This document shows positions 1 through 11,639 of a stretch of 64,000 bases of DNA, piece after piece. Under the pieces are notes generated by a model. It was not told where the DNA came from, did not search any database, and saw only the letters and a list, made by a program, of their open reading frames with translations. The first letter of the stretch is position 1; the number at the start of each line of letters is the position of its first letter. The stretch lies in contig VSDK01000501.1 in assembly GCA_009767595.1 (NCBI GenBank), forward strand, positions 134,020 through 198,019. The letters run 5' to 3'. The translations under genes and the position numbers were made by a program. Source of the stretch: Symbiodinium kawagutii. Its lineage: Eukaryota > Sar > Dinophyceae > Suessiales > Symbiodiniaceae.

Positions 1-14
1 ACGAGGCACCTTCC

Positions 15-275
15 ATGATGCTCAACTGGGTCAAACTGCGCCACCTACGTGGTGCGCAGCACCGCCTTGTCGTCCAGTTGAAAAAGAATGGTGACGAGAT
101 GATGACCAGTGGATGCCAAGACTCACAACACCCACAAGTCGTGGTGAACTGTTTGGAAGCTGAAATAGTCCAACGTAGGGTTTTGACGACCAACTATCTG
201 GGTGGAAATGGGCCGGTGGCCCGAAGATTTGTGATTTCCCAGATGCAGCTGCTGATCAGTGTTGTGCGGTACTAG
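15..275 (+). CDS. weak candidate exon
   Basis: An 86-codon open frame at the window edge. Its first third reads like protein (KLRHLRGAQHRLVVQLKKN) and the rest is less convincing. An overlapping minus-strand frame is also open. No family is recognised. It may be an internal exon of a gene that starts left of the window. Bases 276-760 downstream show nothing I can support. Confidence 0.22.
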   Translation: MMLNWVKLRHLRGAQHRLVVQLKKNGDEMMTSGCQDSQHPQVVVNCLEAEIVQRRVLTTNYLGGNGPVARRFVISQMQLLISVVRY

Positions 276-772
276 GAAGGATCTAGACCGGATGGTGGCA
301 TCATGAATCCCCATTTCACGCATCGGTAATCGATTCTGCTAGGGTTTGAGTGATGCATTTGGACGCTGGCAAGTGCTCACAACTGGAAGGCCATGGGGAG
401 TGTATCTCAATTGTTTCACCCCGACGGTTCACACAACGTGACCGTTTGCCGCATGGAACAGCGAAACCAGCGGCGGGTTTTTCGCCGCAGTTTAGTCGAA
501 CAGAGGCCTGTCTGACAACATGATCCGGGGCCAAAGAAGTTGATGCCAGTCATCGCTGGGCATCTTTGCAAATTTGCAACCTGAACCAGAATCGTATGAC
601 ATTTGGCACCAGGAAAACACTCGGGCCTTGTTGAAAAACTTGCCAGTTGAAGAAACTCAGGGAGAACAATCCACGTGATTCCTAGCGCAGGGATGACAGG
701 CTAGGCTCAACTGACCCTTTCGCCCCTATCATGGTGTAAAGCAGTCAGAGGTCATTTTGGAGCTTTGATCCA

Positions 773-964
773 ATGGAGATCCGTTTTGGAAATCCCAAGG
801 AATTGAAGCTGTGGAGATTGGATGAAGACTTTAGCTTTTCTGCACTGGATCAAGCGATTGACGACGCTACCAGGCAAGCTGTTCGGCTTCGCCACCACCC
901 ATTGCAGCGACCGAAGAAAAACAAGTCGCGAATCAATAAACGAATCGAACACAAGAAGGACTGA
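773..964 (+). CDS. candidate exon, unknown protein
   Basis: A 63-codon frame beginning MEIRFGNPKELKLWRLDED and continuing with a helical stretch (SALDQAIDDATRQAVRL) before a lysine/arginine-rich end. The amino-acid texture is coding-like through about codon 45. The basic tail may already be intron. No splice partner could be fixed and no family is recognised. Confidence 0.33.
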   Translation: MEIRFGNPKELKLWRLDEDFSFSALDQAIDDATRQAVRLRHHPLQRPKKNKSRINKRIEHKKD

Positions 965-1690
965 CGGGGGGCTTCGCTGGGACTTAGACGCATGTCGCCA
1001 AGCAACCTGAGATTGGTATGCAGATTACACATCACAATACACATCTGTACAGCAGAGCATAAGAAGTGATTCGATTTAGATAGCGAAAATTTTGTATTCT
1101 GATCACTCACTGATCCCTGGCTGAGGTCAATTGAGGAACTCCGAGAGCATCTCGATCGAATCGACTTACCGCCATGTTGAGCTGAAGTCGGGCTGTGACC
1201 TCCCTGGCGAGTTAGACAAGGACCAAAGGTGATACAGAAGTACAACTATGCACGAGTTCCGTAGATGTTGTGCAGGTGAAGCACCGCGACAAGTTCCATA
1301 AGTTGATGGGTTTTTGGGTTTCCATTGGCCATACGGTTGAGATATCACCAAATTATTCAGTGATGGATGGGTGCGTGATCACCGAGTAATTCTTGCATTG
1401 GTATCAGCATCAAACATATCCGATTTTTGTTTTTGTTCCCGTGCATAGGGGTGAAAACTGCCATTCATATACCACATCTGCCATCACATCTGCCATATGC
1501 TGTAATGCAATGAACAAATTCAGAAATACCTTTCCAATTGTTGGGAGGTACGTACAAAGCAAAATAGCATTCAACAAAAACCATAAACATTCTTTTTTGA
1601 CACGAATCATTGCAGATAATCCATGGATAGAACCCCCCAAACTATGTGGCGGTTTCCATACGTGTTGAGTTGCAACACCTGGTTGATTTC
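965..1690. other. no supported gene
   Basis: Stop-rich in all frames apart from short open pieces on the plus strand near 1124-1210 (for example IEELREHLDRIDLP). These could be tiny exons, but no splice pair was resolved. Confidence 0.4.
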
Positions 1691-1994
1691 CTTTGGCCCC
1701 CATTGATCTTCGTTATATCATCGTTAATCCCTATGTTTGTAACTTGACTTCGTTGGTGCCGAAGCATGAGCAACCGCCAGGATGGCTGGCACAAAGAGTT
1801 GAACGAAGCACAGGACCGCTGCATAGCCGGCTGAGCCGCTCCACCTCCTGCAGCGTGGGTTCGGTGCAGGATCTGCCGGAAAGACATCTTGGGCTCTTCG
1901 CACCACTGGCGTACCACTGAAGAGACAGCTCGAAAGACAACACAGCTGGAACTTCTTTTCTGTTCGAAACTGTGGATCTTGTTTCTCACTTCGG

Positions 1995-2375
1995 GTGTCA
2001 TCCACCTGCTTGTACCAAATGCCAGGTCGTGGATGTGACGCCTTTGCGCAAGGCCGTGTTGGGAACCAGGAAGACAGGAAAGACAAAGAAGACATAGAAT
2101 ACAGATGGCACAAACACGAGCCTCTGCCATGTTGCCAGGCATTGATGGCAATGTGCGCCTGCTGCCGTTTGAGGTGGGGACCACAGGAGTCCTTTGACAT
2201 TCTTTGGATCCAAGTTCTTCCATATGAAACTGTGGCAATGCCAGGGTTCGGCCTCAAAGGGGGGCCTTTTGAAACGGGCGATGGTCTCAAGCTTGCCAGG
2301 TTGATGGGAGTGGTTCAGCGGTGGCTGGAAGATGCTTGCGTCGGGCATGCTCAGCAAGTGGAATCCAGTGGATGA
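1995..2375 (+). CDS. candidate exon(s), unknown
   Basis: The last 70 codons of this frame (from about 2165; SFDILWIQVLPYETVAMPGF) look coding. The first half does not, and a second plus frame at about 2100-2190 (MLPGIDGNVRLLPFEVGTTG) competes. Long minus-strand frames of 188-198 codons overlap. The region is stop-poor on both strands, so the strand call is provisional. Confidence 0.25.
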   Translation: MSSTCLYQMPGRGCDAFAQGRVGNQEDRKDKEDIEYRWHKHEPLPCCQALMAMCACCRLRWGPQESFDILWIQVLPYETVAMPGFGLKGGPFETGDGLKLARLMGVVQRWLEDACVGHAQQVESSG

Positions 2376-2569
2376 TGTGCGCTAAGTCTACAGATTTGGT
2401 ATGCGCAGTCTGCGGCCAAGTCGTCCATTTGAGGCCAAACTCAAGCTGTCTTTGCAGGCCGAAATCGCTGAAATTGCTTCAGGATGATGTTTCAAGGGGA
2501 TACAAGGGAGGTTTGTCTGGGATGTTAAGAAGAGTTTTTACGCGAAGGAGTAAAACTCACTGCTGCCTG

Positions 2570-2908
2570 CTACGACACACCGCCAGTATTGGTTTCCCCA
2601 AGAAGACCAAAGCCACTCATGGATTGGTTCAGTTCAGAGATGTCGATCACAGAGTCCAGGCGAAGAGTGGGGAAATCATCATGTCGCCCAAGCATCCTGA
2701 TGAGCTCCACAGTACCATCCTGGTGGGGTCTTCCAGAGCTTAGAGTGTGTTGCAAAAATGCTGAAAGGTCACGGCTTCGCTGCTTTGATCTTGTTTGTTT
2801 TGTGCTTATTTGGTCTTTTTTGTTTTGTTTCCTTTGGCTCGGACGGGTTTCCCATGTTTTCCCTGGGTTTCCAGCTTGAAGCAATTGAAGCGTTGCCATT
2901 TCGTACAT
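2570..2908 (-). CDS. ambiguous exon, strand uncertain
   Basis: On the minus strand about 55 codons (TVELIRMLGRHDDFPTLRLD and onward) show an alternating hydrophobic pattern typical of coding DNA. The plus strand has a 140-codon frame at 2321-2743 over the same bases. I slightly favour minus but cannot exclude plus. No family is recognised. Confidence 0.22.
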   Translation of the reverse strand: MYEMATLQLLQAGNPGKTWETRPSQRKQNKKDQISTKQTRSKQRSRDLSAFLQHTLSSGRPHQDGTVELIRMLGRHDDFPTLRLDSVIDISELNQSMSGFGLLGETNTGGVS

Positions 2909-3044
2909 CAGAAAATGGTTTCTTTGCTACTCCTCGGCACATGAAGACTGCACGCATCAAAGCATTGCGACTCAGGCAGTGAAGAGCTTGGATCCCTTCC
3001 TGGTGGAAACTGCTCCAGTCTTGGCCACTCGACAGGGGAGTCAT

Positions 3045-4680
3045 GGAGTCGAAACGTCAAAAGGGATGAAAATGAAGGACCAAGGACCTGTGATGACCCC
3101 TTCATTGTGAAAAACATGTTTTTCTGTTGTTTTGCTGATTATGTTGTGGTGAGGAAGGCTTTATGACAGGTTTTTCTAGAACGATGTTTGAGAAGGGACA
3201 TGATGATAAGAAATGACAGGAATGCAGACTCAAGCGTGACATTTGGGGTAGATCCAGAGTATCACCATGCAAAGTTGTGATCATTTCTTCCAAATAATGC
3301 CTCCTGTTGGCTCGAATCTCCGTTGGTCATGCTGCCTTATTTGTTTTTTGTATCATGGTGGGACAGTTTTTGGCGGCAGATTCAATTGAAGGAGTGGACA
3401 ACATGGTTAGTTGTTCGCAGCAATGATAGGGGCCACCCACAGTTGCTGGTGCTTCCTCACTCGAAATGCTCATTGGTGCCAAGTATGATTTCCTCAACTC
3501 GGAGCCATATTTCCGTAGCTATTCGTGATACCTGAAACGCTCCAGTAACATGTTTTCTAGTTGCAAAGTTGTGATGTCCAGTTACCGTGTCCTTAGTGAC
3601 TGCCTTTGTGGATGGACATCGAAGCCGCTGAGGCCTCTATCCGTCAGATGTTTGAAGTCTTGGAGAGCCGCTATCATCAGGCAGGGTGCCATCAATGCAA
3701 CGTTGGTCCATGGTCAACTCATCACCGCGCATGCTGAATGATCTTCTGAACCCGCCCATACCAAGGTTAGGACAACATGATGCTTGAAAGACGGCTTTAC
3801 ATAGGAGTTGAATCGTCCAATCATGGCGAATCTTGACCCGAGGTTGGTAGGCCATGTGCCGCATGCGCTTCTGTTTGTGATATTTCTGTTGGTGCTTTCA
3901 TGTTGTGAACTGTTGGGTAGGCATTGTCATTGTGCTACTTTTGCTATATTTGCGATTTCTTGAGAAAAGATCAATGAATCCCTGCAGAAATCACAGAAAT
4001 CAACAGATCTCCAATGCTTTTCCTCTCTAGGTGCCTCGCGCCCTGATAAAACGATGGCCACTCGGTGCGGCCCAATCTTTGCCTTGTTGGATGCTGTTGG
4101 CGGATTCTTTTGCGTCATTTAATGTTCATCTAATACATGTGTTTCTTGGCCCATGTATTAGCTATATTGACAAACGTTTACGAAATGGCACCAGTATTTC
4201 TTCGTGGCTGGTTTGTTGGATGATGGATGGTGAGTGGTGAATAGTAGTGATTGGATGTGATTGATCATTTCATGAATGGTTTGATAGCAGCTAGATGGTC
4301 ATGGCGACATGGTGATCGTTATTTGCCAGTGATTTGTCGAGCTTGAGACTCTGAACTTTGGTGGTCGATGGATGATGTCTTGTCGCATTGGATTCAAGCT
4401 AGCATACCACTGTCCTTTTTTGTGTGTTATGGAACGCAAGGCAGTAAAAGTGAAAAAGGACACATCATGTGTGTGTACTGCTTAATAGCGAGATGATCAC
4501 ATGATGGTCAATGGTGGTTGGTTTCATGCAAGGAGTTGCTGTGGAAGCAGGTATGTATTGGGCATTGCATTCCCTGACGTGGGATGAACTACCAACCAAT
4601 CATGCTTATGGGCATTTTTCATAGCCCATGACATCCACTTTTTGAAGTCGCAATTTTCCTAGCTGCAGATTTGGTCCAAG
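3045..4680. other. no supported gene
   Basis: Only short open frames without convincing protein texture or paired splice sites. T-rich, with TGATGG and TGTGTG runs around 4200-4520. I see no structured repeat. Confidence 0.4.
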
Positions 4681-4742
4681 GATGTTATCCACTTTGATAG
4701 TGGCTCTTAAGATACTGAATTCGCTGGAACTGAGGTATGAGT

Positions 4743-5730
4743 GCATTCATGCTGTGCCTGACTTACGAGACCGTGCGGAGAAGTGGCAGAACATCTTTCG
4801 CAAGGCCTGGCCTCTCTGCCACGTGCAAAACCATCTGCAGGGTTTGGATGTGGGGTCTTTGCAATTTTTTGTTTTCTTTTTAGCTTCATTTTTCTAGTTC
4901 CTTTGTATTCTAATGTCTTTAACTGTCTTTAAGTCTTTCCCTTTCCTCTTTTCTTTTCGGATAGTCCGATAGTCCTGTAAGTCCCCAGGACCTGCGCGGC
5001 AAGTTCAACATCCGAATCTCACAGACAGCGAAGATTCTCTCCGTATCCCGCCATGGTCGACGTGGGTGGTCGGGTGAAACATAGAAGCCATGTGCCACTA
5101 CACTCATCGGTGCAACGCACTCTGTCCAAGCTTCAGAAGTGAAACTCCGCAAAAATCCAGCCAAGTGACACACCCGCTCCTTCCACAAATCATGGACTGC
5201 GCAGAATTCTGAACAGCAACCTTTTCATCCACATCAGAGTTTGTTAGCCATACATTCTTGGGTGAGCTAAGGCCCAAGTTCAAGAATGTCGCCTGGTGCT
5301 GGAAGAATACGCTTGCAAGGCCAATGATGGAGCAGCAGTCGGCGTTGTGAAAATCATTTCATGGCCAGGTGTCCTTGACAAAGGCTGAGTCCGCCTCTCA
5401 GAAGCGTGCCGAATGTGACAGAGATAACTGGTGTGGTGCCCATTGGCCCAAGGTTTTACTACAACAAAATGCACAAGTTGCAAGAGCGCGTGGCAAAACT
5501 GCAGGAACAGGTGGGAAACTGACATTGTTTTGCTCAATTGAATGGTGGTGCCAACGCGGTCTTTTTTGTTGTGCGCGTGTGAAGCGCATCAGGGACACTA
5601 AAGGCGATCCGAAAAAAACGAGACAGTGGAATGACAGTGGCAGGTTGAGAAGCAGCACGTGCATGAAGACATGATGGAGCAATTCTTGCCATGTTTGAAT
5701 AGACTTTTTCAGTGCTGGAGAACTGCATGA
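4743..5730 (+). CDS. multi-exon gene, coiled-coil protein of unknown family
   Basis: Exons seen: about 4743-4852 (DLRDRAEKWQNIFRKAWPL); 4989 to about 5065 after a CCCAG acceptor (DLRGKFNIRISQTAKILSVS); about 5085-5146 ending before GTGAAA (HVPLHSSVQRTLSKLQK); about 5387-5510 ending CAG before GTGGGA (VVPIGPRFYYNKMHKLQERV); and 5644-5730 after GGCAG (VEKQHVHEDMMEQFLPCLNR), closed by TGA at 5728-5730. The last intron joins phase 0 to phase 0. The 3' half is heptad-like (KLQERVAKLQEQ), suggesting a short coiled coil. No enzyme motif is visible. The start and the joins of the first three exons are not fixed, so this could also be two neighbouring genes. Confidence 0.5.
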
Positions 5731-5818
5731 GAAGATTTTCTAGTTTTGACATATTTCTCTTGCTCTTCTCTTCTAGATTTTTTAGAATTTGGAAGTTATG
5801 ATATTTTTCCCCTTCTCT

Positions 5819-5986
5819 TGCGAAACTTTTTGGCAGTTCTTCGCGGAAAGAGCTGCACTGCCACTTTGGACAGATCTTCCGCGCCAGGATGCCATTGTCG
5901 GAATTCCCCGGTCTATCAGCCACGGTGCGGCACAGCTTCCCGCAGCCGTGACGGGCATCCCACGGTATCTGCGGACAATTAAGTGA
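5819..5986 (+). CDS. candidate exon, unknown
   Basis: An open frame ending TAA at 5986 and reading FWQFFAERAALPLWTDLPRQ followed by a mixed hydrophobic/polar stretch (AAQLPAAVTGIPRYLRT). A second plus frame over the same bases is also open. It lies just past the 4.7-5.7 kb gene on the same strand and may belong to it or to a following gene. Confidence 0.38.
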   Translation, partial: CETFWQFFAERAALPLWTDLPRQDAIVGIPRSISHGAAQLPAAVTGIPRYLRTIK

Positions 5987-6716
5987 TGCTCTGGATCGCA
6001 CCATTGAAACGATGGTTAGTTACTGTTGGTATGCATTTTTTATCATTTTTTTGTTGGATTGGTAGATGATGGTGACTAGTCCCAATATTTTCTTGCTGGT
6101 TTAGACTCAGCATTTCGCAGGCTGAACAGATCGCGCCCTTGCTGGACCTGTGGTTCTTGGCCCATGTGCCTTGCTTCTACGGTGGAGTACTGCGATGGAT
6201 GAGAATGTTGTGTGAGATGATACCGAAGTTCAAGCTTTGATTTCTCTCAATTTTGATGCCAAAATGCCCTTAAGATATCTTCTTTTGTGCAACAAGGTGC
6301 CTCATGGCGCCTTGATAGTGCCAAGGATTGGAATCAGTGGCAGGATGAGATCCTTTTCGGAGAATTTGTCTGATGCCCGTTTGGATCGGGGTGGTTTCTG
6401 GAGGTATTTAGAATTGAAAACAGGTTGGCAGTTCCCAATTCCTTTGGGGACTCGATCACTGCAAAGAGTGGTTCGACGATCGGATCGTTGTAAGCCAAGA
6501 CAGGAGTTTGATGCTTGACGCGGGAGTTTATCAACGGTAGGGAATCGGCATTTTCAAGGGAGCAACTACGAAATAAGCGATTTGTTATTTTAGTACCTGC
6601 TGGAAATCTTTTGATACTTTTGACTCAAGCTGCGCCGCAGTTCGAATCCATTTCTATCCTCTGTGTATTGTGCTTAATTATTGTTGACATCGAGCATTTC
6701 CAAATCATTTTTTCCA

Positions 6717-6919
6717 TTGCAGCAAAGGACTTCACCATTTCATCTTGGCTGTGTCGGATGCAGCTTGTTTTTTGGCTTGAAAGAATTGCATCCAAAGATA
6801 GCCCGCTGTTTCAGCTGCCCCAGTGCAGCAGTCGCAGCATGAATTTGGGCTTCGGTGCACAAGGACAGCAGAGCTCGCAGGACGGGATGTTCAGAGCCAA
6901 GCTTGGGACCAGGGAATGA
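6717..6919 (+). CDS. weak candidate exon
   Basis: Begins after an AG near 6723 and ends with the stop at 6917-6919. The last 40 codons (CSSRSMNLGFGAQGQQSSQD) look moderately coding. The antisense frame is also plausible. No family is recognised. Bases 6930-7640 hold an AT-rich stretch and no supported gene. Confidence 0.27.
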
Positions 6920-7668
6920 AATCTGGGAACATCATGGAACATCCATAATAGCGTATATCATAGTTTCCGCATATACAATGGTCAATGGCATAATATGCCT
7001 TGGTAAGTCCATCATCTGTGAAATCTCCGCAACTAAACATATGAAATGGTTTAAGTCCAAATTTATGACATTTCCGGAACTCAAATCGTTCAACACATGT
7101 GGCAACACCAACTAAGGGGGTAGCCTTTGCGGCAGGATTGTTCTCTTCCACTGGGCACCATCTGCAGAGCTCCCATTCGACTGTCCTACTTCGCCCAGCA
7201 CTCAGGGCTTCTGTGGATTATTACGCAGTAGCATTTGGGTAGAACCGAATGGTAATAATCTTTGATGTTAGAATATGCTTAGTTATAGAAAGTATATAAT
7301 GATATGCAACAATCACCAACAACACTAGATACTGTAGTGACTTTGTCAATGTCTTGCCATTGGTTTATTGTCATCCAATGGGCGATAGGGACTATGTATG
7401 AATTTGAGATTCTCTATTGGTCGATGTATAGCAAACACTTGCCATGGTTCACAACCATAGGTGGGGATATCCCTTTTGCCTATAAAAGCACGGCATTTTT
7501 GAATGGTTGGTGGTTCCCCTCTATTTATGGACAGACCAAGCAAGTTTCTGTGTTGGCGCCGCTTTGGGTTTCTGGAATTCTCGAATCTGCAGAGATTTGA
7601 CAAAGATCCAAAGTTCTAAGCTTGGCCGACGGGTCTGAGGTTTGTATTTTCTTTGTGTCCTGAACTCA

Positions 7669-7800
7669 GACCCAGAGACGGACCCGGTGCTGCCTCACAG
7701 TGTCGCACCTCAGGTATGACCTGGTGACCATCGCAAAGAACGGTGGCGATGATCAGATCATCCTTTACCAGGCGAGACATGTCACATCATGTCACCATGT
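7669..7800 (+). CDS. candidate exon upstream of the M50 gene
   Basis: Open plus-strand frame after a CTCAG acceptor, containing RYDLVTIAKNGGDDQIILYQ, strongly coding in texture. It lies about 170 bp before the first resolved M50 exon and may encode the N-terminal part of that protein. No phase-consistent donor could be fixed, so it is kept separate. Confidence 0.35.
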
Positions 7801-7973
7801 TCGACTTCAGAGTGATGGGAAATCTTCAAATTCATATGTTCTACATTTGTTTACTTGATTCAAATAAATTGTTTTCTTCAAGTTTCTAAAATTTCTGCCT
7901 GGAGATGACCGAATGATACCCAACGTCTAGGGAATCTCTGTCCCGTTGAGATGGGCCTTGTTACTTCTCATAG

Positions 7974-10900
7974 GTGGTCCGAGCCACGTTAAATGAAGTG
8001 GTCTTGCTGCTGACCATTCTTTGTCCACAGCTTAGTGACGTGGATGGGTGCTCAATGGTGCTCATGGTTTTCTGACTGGTGGAGAGGGAGCTAAGGAGCC
8101 GGGGGTATCCTTATAGCCTTTTGAAAAAAGTTGCGTCAGCTACCAGGAGTGCCCTAACCCGATGCGAGTTTTGCTTCAGAAAAGATCTAAGGTCACGAGT
8201 TTGGACATGGCAACATGGCGAGATATCTTGGAGGTGAAATCAGCTGCTTGGCCAAATTCGTCACCTTTGAGTGGTCGAAACAGGAGAGAAGCAAAGCTGG
8301 AAAGCCAAGTCTCCTTTGATCATTTACAAAGTCGGAATCTTGTTGGCATGTGTATGTTGATCATTACTGATCATTGTAATGTCGTGCAAAGTTGTTTACT
8401 TATATTGCACACTTTGAGACGTTCCTTTTGATTCTGAACTCGGGTACATTCCCCCTTGCTGACTGCCTATGACGGAAGAAGACCAAAGGGAAATTCCTCT
8501 GAACTAAACGCAGTCTTTGTCAAAAGAGGCGGAATTGAATGAGGCACAGCCCATCAATGTTGACATAAGAATTGAAGTTTTCATCAAGATTAATGTTGTT
8601 CAGGGTAAGAATGAACTACAATTACCTTCGATCTTAATTGATTGCATCATTTCTTTCAGGGTAAGAACCATCAAAATTTGAAGGTCACATCCTGCTGTGG
8701 GTCTTCGGCGGAATCTGCTTCCACACTCGGCCACGTGGCCGCAGCAGCTCGGCCGCAGGGTTTTTCTATGTGATTCTATGCTTGAAATAAATCTGTGTGT
8801 TTCTGTGAAGTTTGTGTTGAGTTTCTATGAAGTTTGTGTTGAGTTTCTATGAAGTTTGTGTTGAGTTTCTATGAAGTTTGTGTTGAGTTTCTATGAATAA
8901 CTTGTGTTGAGTTTCTATGAATAACTTTTGTTGAGTTTCTATGAAGTTTGTGTTGAGTTTGCTGTGAAGTTTGTGTTGAGTTTGCTGTGAAGTTTGTGCT
9001 GAGTTTCTATGAAGTTTGTGCTGAGTTTGCTGTGAAGTTTGTGTTGAGTTTGCTGTGAAGTTTGTGTTGAGTTTCTATGAAGTTTGTCTTGAGTTTCTAT
9101 AAAGTTTGTGTTGAGTTTGCTGTGAAGCTTGTGTTGAGTTTCTATGAAGTTTGTGTTGAGTTTCTATGAAGTTTGTGTTGAGTTTCTATGAAGTTTGTGT
9201 TGAGTTTCTATGAAGTTTGTGTTGAGTTTCTATGAAGTTTGTGTTGAGTTTCTATGAATAACTTGTGTTGAGTTTCTATGAAGTTTGTGTTGAGTTTCTA
9301 TGAAGTTTGTGTTGAGTTTCTATGAAAAACTTGTGTTGAGTTTCTATCAATAACTTGTGTTGAGTTTCTATGAAAAACTTGTGTTGAGTTTCTATCAATA
9401 ACTTGTGTTGAGTTTCTATGAAGTTTGTGTTGAGTTTGCTGTGAAGTTTGTGTTGAGTTTCTATGAAGTTTGTGTTGAGTTTCTATGAATAACTTGTGTT
9501 GAGTTTCTATGAATAACTTTTGTTGAGTTTCTATGAAGTTTGTGTTGAGTTTCTGTAAAGTTTGTGTTGAGTTTGCTGTGAAGCTTGTGTTGAGTTTCTG
9601 TGAAGTTTGTGTTGAGTTTCCCTGAAGTTTGTGTTGAGTTTCTATGAAGTTTGTGCTGAGTTTCTTTGAATTTTGTATGTATTTCTGATTTCACTTTTCT
9701 GACTTAAGAGTTTTTCTGAGTTTTGGCAGATTTCTTGGCTCTCAAACAGCAACAAGCAACGGCTTTCGCTGGCACTTCAGATGGGGACCTCACTGACAAT
9801 TCGAAGATCCTACGGAATGACTTGATGGTCGTCGCTGCAGGAGACTGGAAATTGATGATCATCACCGGGGTAAAGGCAGCTATTTGCCAACCAAGATGAT
9901 TTGATGCTCATGAAGCAACATGGCCAAAGGCAGTTCTTTCTTGGGTCAGGATTAACGAAACATGGTGGATTAATTGAGATAGACCGTGATGGTCATAGAG
10001 ATAGACCAAGGTGGTCATATTGATCATTCACGGTCCCTGATTCAGACCCCAATGTCCAGCAGGACCGTCAACTCACTTTCTGCAATTACCGGCGTGGGGC
10101 CTGTCGCTTGGTTTCAGCATGGGATGCGGGGGGGTTTTGGAACGATGACTGGGAGATGGTCTGAAACTTATCGGGTTTAAGATTTGAGATATTCAAATGG
10201 GAACACATCTTGAACAAGATTGCTTGACTGGCCTTCGAATGACGACGCATGATCCTGAATCTCAATGTCACACTTAGAATGCATTTTGACGAAAGACGAT
10301 TAGCTTCACCTCTCATATACAGACATACACGCACACACACCTTTCGGGATGAGAAATACCCAAAGCAGAATTGATTCAGCAACGTTCAGAAGCTCAGTTT
10401 CTTGAAATCCGGCCAATGATTAGACCGAACAAAATCTGACCAACTCCTTTTGCCGAATCAGCTGGATTCCCACCAAGGCCATCTAGGAATCATTGTGATA
10501 TGTACCCCACATGAACAAGTAGGAAACCATGCGTATATTTTGGGTATATCATCCACCTCCACATCGAAAAGATGTCACTAGCCATCACCTGCCCTGCTAC
10601 GAGGATCTTGGGACTCATGTTCTTTCTCTTCAGTCAAGAGGCCACTTGCTGTGCGGGTGACAACTGCTCATTGCCCTTGGCATATTTGCTACAGTTGCAT
10701 ACCTTTGGATACGAACAGGTAAGTATTTTGGTTTAGATTGGTGTAATACTGAATGGAATACACCAGATCTACCTATGTCTATGTGTAATGGCATTGGTCC
10801 AACTCGAACGTTTTTCGCCTCTATATATCGGATACCAGTTTAGATTGTATGGCCTATGTTTGCGTTGCCGTTTGTGTTGAAGGCGAGATACACTGGGTTC

Positions 10901-11560
10901 GACTCAGCATGGAACTGCTTCCTGGATGCTATGAACCCTTTGGGAGGCCGGATATCGGGTGAGTTGTTGTTGAGACTTTGCTTTTTGCGGCGAGATTTCA
11001 GCAATGTCGTTGAGGGTTTGTCCTTGAGTTTCCTCATTGACCCCAAATGAGGATGCCTACATATTGATCCTCGATAAATGAAAAGTCCTACAGAAACTTG
11101 GGAAACTTCTGGGGTTTTGAGTCACCTTTGATCCCTTCCCCTTGTTCCCCTTGATCCCCTTGTTCTGATTGTTCCCTTCCCCCTGTCTCTCCTTGTTCTC
11201 CTTGCCCCGAGGTACCAGTTCAGTTTGGTCCTTTCTAAACGGTCGACTCGGCAGGCAGGGCACCTTAGGGACTGCTGAACTGGAGAGGTCCGACATTTGA
11301 ATCTGGGCCTGGCTGAGCCAGGTGGTCGCATCTCCCCTTCGACATAGTTCTCAGTGCCATCAGCTTGAACGTAGCCAAATGCTAAGCAGAGACGAGCAGA
11401 GAGTTGTAGAAGATCTCGAGTAGAGAGCTGGGAAGCACTTCGACACGTCGCAGTCGAGGCTCTGTTCCTCTTCAACGTCTTCTTCCCCATGTATCCTGCA
11501 GACGGCGCCAAGTTGCTGGTCACGAGCCTCATGTTCTTCTGCGGCGTGACGCCTAGAAAG
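7974..11560 (+). CDS. M50-family (site-2 protease type) zinc metalloprotease, seven exons
   Basis: Exons 7974-8034, 8192-8233, 8684-8734, 9730-9869, 10572-10718, 10844-10958 and about 11424-11550. Codon phase is kept across every resolved join, with donors GTGACG, GTGAAA, GTGGCC, GTAAAG, GTAAGT and GTGAGT. A membrane helix (NEVVLLLTILCPQL) leads straight into HEFGHGNMARYLGG, the zinc-binding HExxH motif. Next comes HILLWVFGGICF, matching the hydrophobic stretch plus GG that follows the zinc site in M50 proteins, then DLMVVAAGD (usual form LAGP), another hydrophobic exon, and FNVFFPMYPADGAKLL, the Asn...Pro-x-x-Pro-x-Asp-Gly motif with the third zinc ligand. The family cleaves within or beside membranes. 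The start is unknown, the 3' end after TPRKA is unresolved, and AAGD instead of AAGP is odd. Exon 5 begins with ATG and could start a separate gene, but its phase fits internal placement. Confidence 0.72.
8800..9672. repeat. 22-24 bp minisatellite inside intron 3 of the M50 gene
   Basis: Roughly 39 tandem units built on TTGAGTTTCTATGAAGTTTG plus TG (22 bp). Two variant units are interspersed: one with GAATAACTTGTG in its second half (24 bp) and one starting TTGAGTTTGCTGTGAAG (23 bp). It occupies most of the 995-bp intron between exons 8684-8734 and 9730-9869. Minus-strand translation gives a His/Asn/Thr-rich repeat frame, which is an artefact of the repeat. Confidence 0.95.
9976..10019. repeat. 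22-bp tandem duplication
   Basis: Two adjacent 22-bp units starting GAGATAGACC and ending GGTCATA, differing at three positions. It lies in the intron after M50 exon 4. Confidence 0.8.
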
Positions 11561-11639
11561 GCGCCTTGGACACTGTGCACCTCCCAGCAACATACGACTT
11601 GGCAGAACATGCCATCCACGTTGCTTGATTAAAACCCAG

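Noticed and set aside
6600-6640. CAGTTCGAATCC as a tRNA T-arm
   Set aside because: The flanks do not pair and no acceptor, D or anticodon arms are present.
8800-9672. Repeat array considered as a CRISPR
   Set aside because: Units are contiguous with no unique spacers, and the genome context is eukaryotic.
9461-9694. 77-codon minus ORF rich in His, Asn and Thr
   Set aside because: Translation of the minisatellite lying in an intron of the protease gene.
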